NCBI GenBank assembly: GCA_963824645.1
Contig: CAWGQC010000005.1
Location: forward strand, 62,001-126,000
Length of the DNA: 64,000 nt
From: Bog-756 sp963824645
GTDB taxonomy: Bacteria; Actinomycetota; Acidimicrobiia; Acidimicrobiales; RAAP-2
Reading direction: 5' to 3'
The notes beneath the pieces were generated by a model that did no database searches, had not been told where the DNA came from, and worked only from the letters and a program-made list of their open reading frames with translations. The stretch's first letter is position 1, and each line of letters starts with the position of its first letter. Shown here piece by piece: positions 1 to 7,772 of the stretch. The translations under genes and the position numbers were made by a program.

Positions 1-519
1 GTGGCGTCGCATATGGCCCGCATCCATCTCCGCTTCCAGGAATTCGGAGGCCCGGCGAACAAGGGGGTCGAGGGCATCGACCATCCGGGTCGCCGCCGGC
101 GTGCCGGCTCGACCCATCTCACGCACCAGACCCAGCAGCTCGGGTCGGCGCGCCGCCAGGCGGAAGACAGAACGAACCACCGCTTCGACCCGGGCCCAGC
201 CGGAACCGGCCACCGCCAGCGACTCCTCGAGCGCAGCCGACAGGTCGGCGGCGGTGCGATCGATCACCGTCTCCAGCAGGATCTCTTTGGAGGGGAACCA
301 GTAGAGAATCGTCTGCTTGCGGATCTCGAGACCGGCGGCCAGGTTGTCCAGCGAGGACGCCTCGTAACCCTTGGTGGCAAAGGATGCCAGGGCCGCGTCG
401 AGGATGCGGTCGGCGGTCGTCGGGGCACCGGACGACGGGACTTGCCGGTCCCCGGTGACCCGGGGTCGGCTCCGGGCCCGCCCCCCGTCGGGCCCTTCTC
501 GAATGCTCGACGTGCTCAC
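1..519 (-). CDS. TetR-family transcriptional regulator (C-terminus beyond window)
   Basis: Read on the minus strand from a GTG at 519; 173 codons run open to base 1, so the C-terminal end is outside the window. After a ~35-residue hydrophilic lead, the segment TTADRILDAALASFATKGYE and the following LEIRKQTILYWFPSKEIL form the TetR helix-turn-helix; the rest is a helical ligand-binding domain. A TAA codon lies directly before the GTG in the same frame, so 519 is the earliest possible start. The gene is divergent from the acyl-CoA reductase operon and separated by only 23 bp that hold a palindrome, so it is probably the repressor of that operon and of itself (inference). Ligand unknown; a fatty acyl-CoA or related lipid is a reasonable guess. 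Confidence 0.85.
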   Translation of the reverse strand, partial: MSTSSIREGPDGGRARSRPRVTGDRQVPSSGAPTTADRILDAALASFATKGYEASSLDNLAAGLEIRKQTILYWFPSKEILLETVIDRTAADLSAALEESLAVAGSGWARVEAVVRSVFRLAARRPELLGLVREMGRAGTPAATRMVDALDPLVRRASEFLEAEMDAGHMRRH

Positions 520-520
520 T

Positions 521-532
521 TACCATATGGTA
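521..532. promoter_or_regulatory. Perfect 12-bp palindrome, candidate TetR operator and double -10 element
   Basis: TACCATATGGTA is its own reverse complement and fills half of the 23-bp gap between the divergent TetR and reductase genes. Each half also reads as a TANNNT -10 box: TACCAT on the minus strand is followed by 7 nt and the TetR GTG, and TATGGT on the plus strand (526-531) puts a start point about 5 nt before the reductase GTG at 543. A repressor bound here would block both genes. Confidence 0.6.
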
Positions 533-542
533 GACAGATTGG

Positions 543-3008
543 GTGACCCGAATTGGCCATGCCCTCGAGGGCCGGCAGTTCTTCATCACCGGGGCCACCG
601 GATTCCTGGGAACAGCCCTGGTGGAGCGGTTACTGCGCTCCGTCCCCGACTGCCGGGTGGTGCTGCTGGTGCGCCCCGGGCGCCGGTCGACGCCGACCCA
701 GCGGGTGCTTCGGGAGATCATCCGCAACGACTGCTTCGACCGGCTACGTGAGGAGTACGGCGACCGCTTCGAAACCGAGGTGGTGAGCCGGGTCACGGCA
801 GTGGCCGGCGACGTGACCACCGATGGCCTCGGGCTGGACGACGAGGGGCGGCGCCACCTGTCGGAATGTGACATCGTCATCCATTCGGCCGCCGCCGTCA
901 GTTTCGACTCGCCTCTCGACACCGCCGTCGAAGTGAACCTGCTCGGGCCCTCCCGTGTGGCCGCGGCCACGGTCGCCGCCCGACAGCTGGCCGCCGAGCA
1001 GGGTCGATCCGGGCCGGTCCACTACCTACCGGTGTCGACGGCCTACGTGGCCGGCACCCACCAGGGTGAGGCCCGGGAGGAGCTGCTGGGTAACTCACCG
1101 TTCAGTGTGGATGTGGATTGGCGAGAGGAAGTCGAGGCGTCCCGGCGTCAGCGCAGTGATCTCGACGCTGAATCGCGACGGCCCGAGCGCCTGGCCTTGT
1201 TGGCCAAGAAGGCCCGCGGCGAGCTGGGCGCCGCCGGACTGCACCTGTTGGCGGAAAGAGCCGAACATCTGCGCGAGGACTGGATCAAGAAACAGATGGT
1301 CATCGTGGGGCAGACCCGCGCCCAATCGCTCGGGTGGCCCGATGCCTACCCGTACACCAAAGCCCTGGGAGAACGGGCCCTGGTGGCCGAATACGGCTAC
1401 CAGCTGCCGATGACCATCATCCGTCCGTCCATCATCGAATCGGCCCTGGCCGAGCCCCGCCCCGGCTGGATCCGCGGTTTCCGCATGGCCGAGCCGATCA
1501 TCGTCTCCTACGCCCGCGGACTGCTCAAGGAATTTCCGGGGGTGCCCGAAGGAGTCACCGACGTGATCCCCGTCGATCTGGTGGTGGCCGCCATCATCGC
1601 CGTGGCCGGCGAGGCGCTGCTGGCCCCGACGGGCGACGAAATTGCTCTCCCCGACGTGTACCACGTTGCCTCCGGCGTTCGGAACCCGTTCCGTTACGGT
1701 CGCTTGGTCGAATTGGTCCAGTCGTGGTTCACCGAGCATCCCCTCTACGACTCCGACGGTCAGCCGATCGTGGTGCCGGCGTGGTCCTTCCCCGGGCGCG
1801 GTCGGGTGCAACGCCAGTTGTCCCGAGCTACCAGGGCCATGGACGTGGCTGAACGACTGGTGGGCTCACTCCCCATCCGTGGACGGCAGGCCAACTGGCT
1901 CGCGGCACTGGAGGAGCGGCACCTACTGGCCGAGCGCGCTCTCGGTTATGTCGAGCTCTACGGGGCTTATACAGAAACCGAGGCCCTCTACCGGGTCGAT
2001 CGCCTGATGGCCCTGTGGGACCGGATGGACCAAGACGATCGCCGGGCTTTCTGCCTCGACCCGGCTGCTGTCGACTGGGCCACTTATGTACGCGACATCC
2101 ATCTTCCGTCAGTCATCGAGCATGCCCGTGTGCGCACCGCGCCGACCAAATCCAGTCAGCCCAGCCGAGCCGACCGATCCCGCAAGGCCATCCTCTCGCC
2201 CGAGCGCCACCTGGCCGCCTTCGATCTCGAGAACACCCTGATCGCCTCCAACGTCGTCGATTCCTATGCCTGGCTGGCCTCCCGTCACCTGACCGCCTCC
2301 GACCGGGTGGCCTTCGTGGCCGACCTCGTGCGCCAGGCCCCGGGCCTTCTGGCCTTGGACCGGCGGGACCGGGGCGACTTCCTGCGCTCGTTCTACCGAC
2401 GGTACGAGGGAGCACCGGTGGCCCGCCTGCGAGATGACGGATGGGAGCTCTTCCATCAGTTACTGCTGGCCAAGTCTTTCCCGGCCGGTTTCGCCCACGT
2501 TCGCCAACATCGCGCCCTCGGCCATCGCACCATCCTGATAACCGGTGCCCTCGATCTGGTGGTCGAGCCAATGCGACCTCTGTTCGACGACATCATCTGT
2601 GCCCACCTGGGCGAGAGGGGGGGCACCTTCACCGGGCGCCTCGAAGAGCTCCCGCCCATCGGGGAGGCCCGGGCGTTGGTGCTGGCCGACTATGCCGAGG
2701 CCGAGGGACTGCGACTGGATGAGTCGATGGCCTATGCCGACTCGGCCAGTGACCTTCCCATGCTGGAGGCGGTCGGCTTCCCGGTGGCCGTCAACCCCGA
2801 AGCCAAGCTGGCCGCCATCGCCCGCCGGCGGGGGTGGCACGTCGAGAATTTGGCGAAAGGCTGGCGGTGGCGCCCAACCCGTTCTCCCCCTCGGTCCCCT
2901 CGACCGACGGGGTTCGCTCCAACGGGGGCGGACGAGCCCGGCGGCATTGTCGGGCGCCCTGCGACGGGTGACCGCCGGTCTGGGTCAATGAAGGGGCCGA
3001 CGCGGTGA
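543..3008 (+). CDS. Fatty acyl-CoA/thioester reductase fused to HAD-IB phosphatase-like domain
   Basis: 821 aa. Residues ~10-400 are an extended SDR (FAR/thioester reductase type): nucleotide-binding ITGATGFLG with glycines 17, 20 and 23, and the YxxxK pair at about Y269/K273. Members of this family reduce acyl-CoA or acyl-ACP to aldehyde or alcohol with NADPH. Residues ~555-790 are a HAD-IB domain with motif I at D561 (FDLENTL), motif II Thr in ILITGA and motif IV ADSASD. Motif I carries Glu563 where DxD is usual, so phosphatase chemistry may be altered. Similar reductase-HAD fusions occur in actinomycetes. GTG start at 543; its TGA overlaps the next gene's GTG by 4 bp. First gene of a four-gene operon. 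Confidence 0.85.
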   Translation: MTRIGHALEGRQFFITGATGFLGTALVERLLRSVPDCRVVLLVRPGRRSTPTQRVLREIIRNDCFDRLREEYGDRFETEVVSRVTAVAGDVTTDGLGLDDEGRRHLSECDIVIHSAAAVSFDSPLDTAVEVNLLGPSRVAAATVAARQLAAEQGRSGPVHYLPVSTAYVAGTHQGEAREELLGNSPFSVDVDWREEVEASRRQRSDLDAESRRPERLALLAKKARGELGAAGLHLLAERAEHLREDWIKKQMVIVGQTRAQSLGWPDAYPYTKALGERALVAEYGYQLPMTIIRPSIIESALAEPRPGWIRGFRMAEPIIVSYARGLLKEFPGVPEGVTDVIPVDLVVAAIIAVAGEALLAPTGDEIALPDVYHVASGVRNPFRYGRLVELVQSWFTEHPLYDSDGQPIVVPAWSFPGRGRVQRQLSRATRAMDVAERLVGSLPIRGRQANWLAALEERHLLAERALGYVELYGAYTETEALYRVDRLMALWDRMDQDDRRAFCLDPAAVDWATYVRDIHLPSVIEHARVRTAPTKSSQPSRADRSRKAILSPERHLAAFDLENTLIASNVVDSYAWLASRHLTASDRVAFVADLVRQAPGLLALDRRDRGDFLRSFYRRYEGAPVARLRDDGWELFHQLLLAKSFPAGFAHVRQHRALGHRTILITGALDLVVEPMRPLFDDIICAHLGERGGTFTGRLEELPPIGEARALVLADYAEAEGLRLDESMAYADSASDLPMLEAVGFPVAVNPEAKLAAIARRRGWHVENLAKGWRWRPTRSPPRSPRPTGFAPTGADEPGGIVGRPATGDRRSGSMKGPTR

Positions 3009-4276
3009 AAGCGCTGGTCGTCGAGAGGAACCTTCCCCGCTTTGCCGCCTCGCGGGTGGTCTCGGCCTTCGGTGCCGGGCGAGGCGCCGGTATCGGTCCT
3101 CTGCGCCTGCTCGACACCGACCGGCCCGAGACTCCGGGAGACGACTGGTTCCATCTCCGTCCTCTGCTATCGGGGATCTGCGGAAGCGATCTGGCCACTC
3201 TGGACGGTCACAGCTCACGGTATTTCGAGGATCTGGTCAGCTTCCCGTTCGTACCCGGCCACGAAGTAGTAGGCGTACTCGACGACGGCGGCATCGACCA
3301 TGGCGGCACGACACTGGCCCCAGGAACACGGGCGGTCATCGAACCCGTTCTCGGATGTATCCCCCGAGGTATCCGCCCACCCTGCCCGCACTGCGCCACT
3401 GGACACACCGGCCTGTGCGGCAATGTGGCCTTCGGGGCCATCGAAGCCGGTCTGCAGACCGGCTTCTGCACGGCGACCGGTGGCGGTTGGTCGACGGCCG
3501 GTCTGGTGGCCCATGCCTCGCAACTCCATGCCGTTCCCTACAGCCTGTCGGATGCCGATGGCGTCATGGTGGAACCCACGGCCTGCGGCGTGCATGCCGC
3601 CCTGTCGGCCCACATCGCCGAGGGCGACACGGTGGCTGTCATCGGTGCCGGTACCCTCGGCCTCACCGTGGTCGCCGCCCTCCACCACCTGGTGCGACCC
3701 ACCGCCACCTGCACCGTGATGGTGGGGGCCAAGCACTCCCATCAACGCGCCGTAGCCGAGTCACTGGGGGCCGATGCGGTGGTGCCGGCCGGTCAACTGG
3801 CCCGCGCTGTGCGGAGGCGCGCCGGTACGCTGGTTCTGGCCGGACGGCTCATCGAAGGGGCCGATGTGGTCTTCGACTGTGTGGGTTCGTCCCAATCGGT
3901 GACCGATGCCCTGGCCATGGTCCGACCCCGGGGCCGGATGGTGTTGGTCGGGATGCCGGGCCGGATGGCCATCGACCTGGCCCCGCTGTGGCACCGCGAG
4001 ATCACCCTCGTCGGTGCCTATGCCTATGGGACCGAGCCAACTGCATCCGACGGACCAGGCTCCTCACGGAGCTTCGAGCTGGCCGTCGATCTGGTCGGCC
4101 GGGCCGGTCTGGGGTCGCTGGTGTCGGCCCGCTATCCCCTCGAACGCTACGAGGAAGCCGTCGCCCATGCCGGTGCCGCCGGTCGCCGTGGCGCGGTCAA
4201 GGTGGTCTTTGACCTGCAGGACGGGAAGCGGGGACGTACCAACGCCGAGCCCCACAGCAAGGGAGAAACCCGATGA
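3005..4276 (+). CDS. Zinc-dependent alcohol dehydrogenase (MDR family)
   Basis: 423 aa medium-chain dehydrogenase/reductase. The catalytic zinc site is seen in GICGSDLATLDGH and FPFVPGHEVVG, a structural-zinc-like cysteine cluster in PPCPHCATGHTGLCGN, and the Rossmann motif in VIGAGTLGLTVVAAL. It would interconvert alcohol and aldehyde with NAD(P). The GTG start overlaps the reductase stop and the ORF ends in ATGA overlap with the next gene, so translation is coupled on both sides. Placed beside a fatty acyl reductase, a long-chain aldehyde or alcohol is a plausible substrate, but this is inferred from context only. Confidence 0.85.
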   Translation: MKALVVERNLPRFAASRVVSAFGAGRGAGIGPLRLLDTDRPETPGDDWFHLRPLLSGICGSDLATLDGHSSRYFEDLVSFPFVPGHEVVGVLDDGGIDHGGTTLAPGTRAVIEPVLGCIPRGIRPPCPHCATGHTGLCGNVAFGAIEAGLQTGFCTATGGGWSTAGLVAHASQLHAVPYSLSDADGVMVEPTACGVHAALSAHIAEGDTVAVIGAGTLGLTVVAALHHLVRPTATCTVMVGAKHSHQRAVAESLGADAVVPAGQLARAVRRRAGTLVLAGRLIEGADVVFDCVGSSQSVTDALAMVRPRGRMVLVGMPGRMAIDLAPLWHREITLVGAYAYGTEPTASDGPGSSRSFELAVDLVGRAGLGSLVSARYPLERYEEAVAHAGAAGRRGAVKVVFDLQDGKRGRTNAEPHSKGETR

Positions 4277-5862
4277 GTCCTCGACCCGGTTTCGTGCTCG
4301 ACGTCGATCGCTCGACGCCGCCGACCCTGTTCTGGCGGGGCGAACGCTTCAGCCTCGAGCGCCTGCCCGAAGGAAGCCGGATCATCTATGCACCCGAACC
4401 GATCGATCCACTGAAGGACCCGAGGGCCGCCATCCGGAACGCCCTCCTCCACCCGGTTGGCGATCGCCAACCCCTACCGACGCTCCTCCGGCCCGACATG
4501 AAGCTGACCATTGCATTCGACGACATCTCCCTACCCCTGCCCCCGATGGCCCGGCCCGACATCCGCCAGATGGTCATCGAAGAGGTCCTCGACCTGGCGG
4601 CGGAGGCCGGGGTGGACGACGTGGCTCTCATCGTGGCTTTGGCCCTGCACCGGCGGATGACCGAGGCCGAGCTCAGACATGCCGTGGGTGATCGCGTCTA
4701 CGAGGCATTTGCTCCCAACGGGCTCCTCACCCAGCACGACGCCGAGGACCCGGATGCTCTTGTCCACCTCGGCCTCACCGAAGAGGGCGAGGATGTGGAG
4801 ATCAACAAGCGGGCCGCCGAGAGCGACCTGCTGGTCTACGTCAACATCAACCTGGTGACCATGGACGGAGGGCATAAGAGCGTGGCCACCGGTCTAGCCA
4901 GTTACAAGAGCCTCCGGCACCATCACAACGTGGCCACAATGCAAAAGAGCCGTTCATTCATGGATCAGCACCGGTCGGAGCTTCACTCCTCCAACTGGCG
5001 CATGGGCCGCCTCATCGCGGCCAGCGGGGTGACCGTATTCCAGATCGAGACAACCCTCAACAATGACACCTTCCCTCCGGCCTTCGAGTTCCTCCAGAAG
5101 CGGGAGTGGGAGTGGGGAGTGCGGGACCGCCTCGGATTTGTCGGCGCGTCCAAGGCACTCGACCACACGCCGCCCCGGCTGGCCCGCCAGATCTTCCACT
5201 CGGTACGGGCTCCCCATCGCATGACCTCCGTGCAGGCCGGAGAGGTCGAGGCCGTCCACACGTTGACCACCGAACGGGTCTGGGAACAACAGGGAGTGGT
5301 CGTAGAGGGTCAGACCGACATCCTGACCATGGGGCTCCCCTATATAAGCCCCTACAACGTGAACTCGATCCTCAACCCGATCCTGGTGGCCTGCCTGGGG
5401 CTGGGGTATTTCTTCAATCTCTACCGAGGGAAGCCACTGGTCCGCCAAGGCGGCGTGCTCATCATGACCCATCCAACCCCCTGGGAGTTCAATCCGGTCC
5501 ACCACCCGAGCTACATCGACTTCTTCGAAGAGGTGCTGAGCGAGACGACCGATCCGATCGAGGTGGAAAGCCGGTTCGAGGAGTCGTACGCCACGGATCC
5601 CTGGTACGTCCATCTGTACCGGACAGGACACGCCTACCACGGCGTGCATCCGTTCTACATGTGGTATTGGTGCGCCCACGCCCTTCAACACCTGGGTGCC
5701 GTCATCATCGTGGGTGGCGACAAAGCGGCGGTGCACCGTCTCGGTTTTCGGGCGGCGTCGACACTGTCCGACGCCCTCGAAATGGCCGGCGATGTGGTCG
5801 GACCGTCACCAACTCTGACCCACCTGCACACCCCCCCGGTCCTGATGGCCGACGTACAGTGA
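4273..5862 (+). CDS. LarA N-terminal-domain (DUF2088) protein
   Basis: 529 aa. The region around residues 75-230 (IAFDDISLPLPPM, then DDVALIVALALHRRMTE and NINLVTMDGGHKSVATG) matches the N-terminal domain of the lactate racemase LarA family (DUF2088), whose characterised members bind the nickel-pincer cofactor. The C-terminal half is longer than, and different from, a typical LarA C-domain and is not recognised. No larB/C/E cofactor genes lie in the window, so racemase activity cannot be assumed; many LarA homologs act on other 2-hydroxy acids or are uncharacterised. ATG start overlaps the dehydrogenase stop by 4 bp and its TGA overlaps the next GTG. Confidence 0.7.
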   Translation: MSPRPGFVLDVDRSTPPTLFWRGERFSLERLPEGSRIIYAPEPIDPLKDPRAAIRNALLHPVGDRQPLPTLLRPDMKLTIAFDDISLPLPPMARPDIRQMVIEEVLDLAAEAGVDDVALIVALALHRRMTEAELRHAVGDRVYEAFAPNGLLTQHDAEDPDALVHLGLTEEGEDVEINKRAAESDLLVYVNINLVTMDGGHKSVATGLASYKSLRHHHNVATMQKSRSFMDQHRSELHSSNWRMGRLIAASGVTVFQIETTLNNDTFPPAFEFLQKREWEWGVRDRLGFVGASKALDHTPPRLARQIFHSVRAPHRMTSVQAGEVEAVHTLTTERVWEQQGVVVEGQTDILTMGLPYISPYNVNSILNPILVACLGLGYFFNLYRGKPLVRQGGVLIMTHPTPWEFNPVHHPSYIDFFEEVLSETTDPIEVESRFEESYATDPWYVHLYRTGHAYHGVHPFYMWYWCAHALQHLGAVIIVGGDKAAVHRLGFRAASTLSDALEMAGDVVGPSPTLTHLHTPPVLMADVQ

Positions 5863-7733
5863 CCGCGGCCCGGGGATCGGCCAGCTCCATGCGTTCGGAG
5901 CGGGCCGTAGCCGCCGACTCGGAGCTCGGTTCGTCCGGCGGAGACCGGCGATCCGGCGGGATCGTCTCCCTCCGCCGTCTTTCCCCCTCGAACCTGGCCG
6001 CCCGGGTGGGTCGGGTCCGGTTCCCGCTGTCCCCACCCTCGTGGCCGGAATCAGTACCCCGGCCGAGGCCCACACCCCACTTGGGCGTGGACTACGACAC
6101 GGAGTGGTCCCGCAAGTACCCGGCCCGTCTGGCCCGTGCCGTGGTGCTCGACAACCTGACCCGGCCCTTGGCCCGCATCGTGGCCTCTCCTCTCCTACGG
6201 GGAGAGGAGTCGCTGCGGGATCTGGAGGGACCTGTCATCTTTGCGGCCAACCATGTGAGTCACGTCGACACTCCGCTGCTGTTGAGCAGCCTCCCCCTAC
6301 GCTTCCGACACCGGACAGTGGTGGCGGCGGCGGCCGACTACTTCTTCGACCGACGATGGAAGGCTGATGCCTGGTCCTTCTTTCTGGCCGCCATTCCGAT
6401 CGAGCGGACCAAGGTCAATCGCCGGTCCGCCCAGCTGGCCGCCGACCTGCTGGACGAGGGTTGGAACCTGGTTATTTTCCCCGAGGGTGGGCGATCGCCC
6501 GACGGGTGGGCCCAGACCTTCCGAGGGGGAGCCGCCTATCTGGCCGCCCGCACCGGCTGCCCGGTGGTGCCGGTCCACATCGAAGGCACCCGTCATATTC
6601 TCCGCAAGGGGACCAATGCCGTACGCAGGACGCGGACCACCATTACCTTCGGGACGCCCTTGTCGCCCACCGACGGCGAGGACGCCCGCCGATTCGGCAC
6701 GCGCATCGAGGCGGCGGTGGCCACCATGGCCAACGAGGCCGGCGCCGACTGGTGGACCGCGCGCAAGCAGGCGGCCGCCGGTGTGACCCCTGCGCTTCAG
6801 GGTCCCGACGTTTCGCGGTGGCGTCGAACGTGGTTGTTGGCTGAGCCGCCCCCTGGTCGAGACCGCGGGGCCGAAGACGGCTCCGATCAGGACGGCGTCT
6901 GGCCTCTACGCAATTACGGCATCCGAGACCACAGCCCGGATCCGGCGAGCGGCGCGCTGCAGCCAGCGATCAGGCGAGTCGTCGACCGACGCCAGGCGCT
7001 CGGTCCGGAGAGCCGACTCCTCGGCATCATCCAGAGGCAGGAGAACGGATTCTCCGCCCTCCACCGCCCATCCGAGAAGCAGGTCGGCCAAGGCGATGTT
7101 ACGAGCCAGGATCGGTCCGTGGAGATACGAGCCGAACACCCGACCGCGCCAGGCTCCTTCGGTGTGGGTTCCGTCTCCGTTGCCGACGCCCCGTACCACC
7201 AGGCCCACCGGGGCCGAATCCGGGCCAACGGCGGTGACGGCGCTGTGGTTCTCGAAGCCGGTGAGCGTGGGCAGCGTCTCCCCGGAAGGGAGCCGGGGGG
7301 CGCCGGCGGCCGCCCGGGCCACGATCTCCCCCACGGCCCGCTTACCGCTTCCTTTCACGGTCGTCACGTCGAGGAGCCCGAGGCCGGCGTGGGGGGACCC
7401 GGACCTGTCGGGAAAAGTCAGACCCAACAGCTGGTATCCGGCACAGACGCCCAGTACCACCGCCCCGCGTTCGACGGCCCGTCCCACCACACCGTCGGCC
7501 CGCAGGGCCTCGGCCGCCCGTACCTCGGGACCGTCTTCTCCCCCGCCGATGCAGTAGATGTCGGCGGTAGGCAAGGGCCGACCCGACGTGGCCTGGATGA
7601 GGTCGACGTCCACCCCCCGCCACGCCGCCCGCCGGGCCAGAATGATGCCGTTCCCCCCGTCGCCGTAGGTGCCGAGCAGGTCGGGATAGACGACCGCAAT
7701 GGTCAGTGCCGACGCACGGCCGGACCGCGGTGA
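5859..7733 (+). CDS. PlsC-like lysophospholipid/1-acylglycerol-3-phosphate acyltransferase with over-long reading frame
   Basis: GTG at 5859 overlaps the preceding stop (GTGA). The acyltransferase domain lies in residues ~105-310: FAANHVSHVDTPLL carries the NHxxxxD catalytic motif, followed by FPEGGRSPDG and PVVPVHIEG. It would transfer an acyl chain to a lipid alcohol. Family proteins normally end near residue ~325 (about base 6840, after RRWRRTWLL), but this frame has no stop until 7733 and so runs antisense through nearly all of gatD. Either the protein has a ~300-residue meaningless tail or a small indel hides the true stop; a neighbouring frame stops at 6844. Only the first ~325 residues should be trusted. 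Confidence 0.7.
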   Translation: MTAARGSASSMRSERAVAADSELGSSGGDRRSGGIVSLRRLSPSNLAARVGRVRFPLSPPSWPESVPRPRPTPHLGVDYDTEWSRKYPARLARAVVLDNLTRPLARIVASPLLRGEESLRDLEGPVIFAANHVSHVDTPLLLSSLPLRFRHRTVVAAAADYFFDRRWKADAWSFFLAAIPIERTKVNRRSAQLAADLLDEGWNLVIFPEGGRSPDGWAQTFRGGAAYLAARTGCPVVPVHIEGTRHILRKGTNAVRRTRTTITFGTPLSPTDGEDARRFGTRIEAAVATMANEAGADWWTARKQAAAGVTPALQGPDVSRWRRTWLLAEPPPGRDRGAEDGSDQDGVWPLRNYGIRDHSPDPASGALQPAIRRVVDRRQALGPESRLLGIIQRQENGFSALHRPSEKQVGQGDVTSQDRSVEIRAEHPTAPGSFGVGSVSVADAPYHQAHRGRIRANGGDGAVVLEAGERGQRLPGREPGGAGGRPGHDLPHGPLTASFHGRHVEEPEAGVGGPGPVGKSQTQQLVSGTDAQYHRPAFDGPSHHTVGPQGLGRPYLGTVFSPADAVDVGGRQGPTRRGLDEVDVHPPPRRPPGQNDAVPPVAVGAEQVGIDDRNGQCRRTAGPR

Positions 7734-7772
7734 CACGGCACCGGATCTCCCGGGCTCCACGGTTGGCATCAC
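6906..7772 (-). CDS. gatD: Lipid II isoglutaminyl synthase, glutamine amidotransferase subunit
   Basis: 288 aa class-I glutamine amidotransferase of the CobB/CobQ-like type. IAVVYPDLLGTYGDGGN is the GatD N-terminus, GAVVLGVCAGYQLLG holds the catalytic Cys, and GSYLHGPIL the catalytic His. GatD supplies ammonia to MurT for amidating D-glutamate in the lipid II stem peptide. It overlaps murT by 4 bp (7769-7772), the usual arrangement for this heterodimer. Convergent with, and overlapped antisense by, the frame of the upstream acyltransferase ORF. Confidence 0.92.
   Translation of the reverse strand: MMPTVEPGRSGAVSPRSGRASALTIAVVYPDLLGTYGDGGNGIILARRAAWRGVDVDLIQATSGRPLPTADIYCIGGGEDGPEVRAAEALRADGVVGRAVERGAVVLGVCAGYQLLGLTFPDRSGSPHAGLGLLDVTTVKGSGKRAVGEIVARAAAGAPRLPSGETLPTLTGFENHSAVTAVGPDSAPVGLVVRGVGNGDGTHTEGAWRGRVFGSYLHGPILARNIALADLLLGWAVEGGESVLLPLDDAEESALRTERLASVDDSPDRWLQRAARRIRAVVSDAVIA

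Noticed and set aside
5106..5858. In-frame upstream extension of the acyltransferase
   Set aside because: Lies inside the LarA-like gene in another phase; the GTG at 5859 with a GTGA overlap is the natural start.
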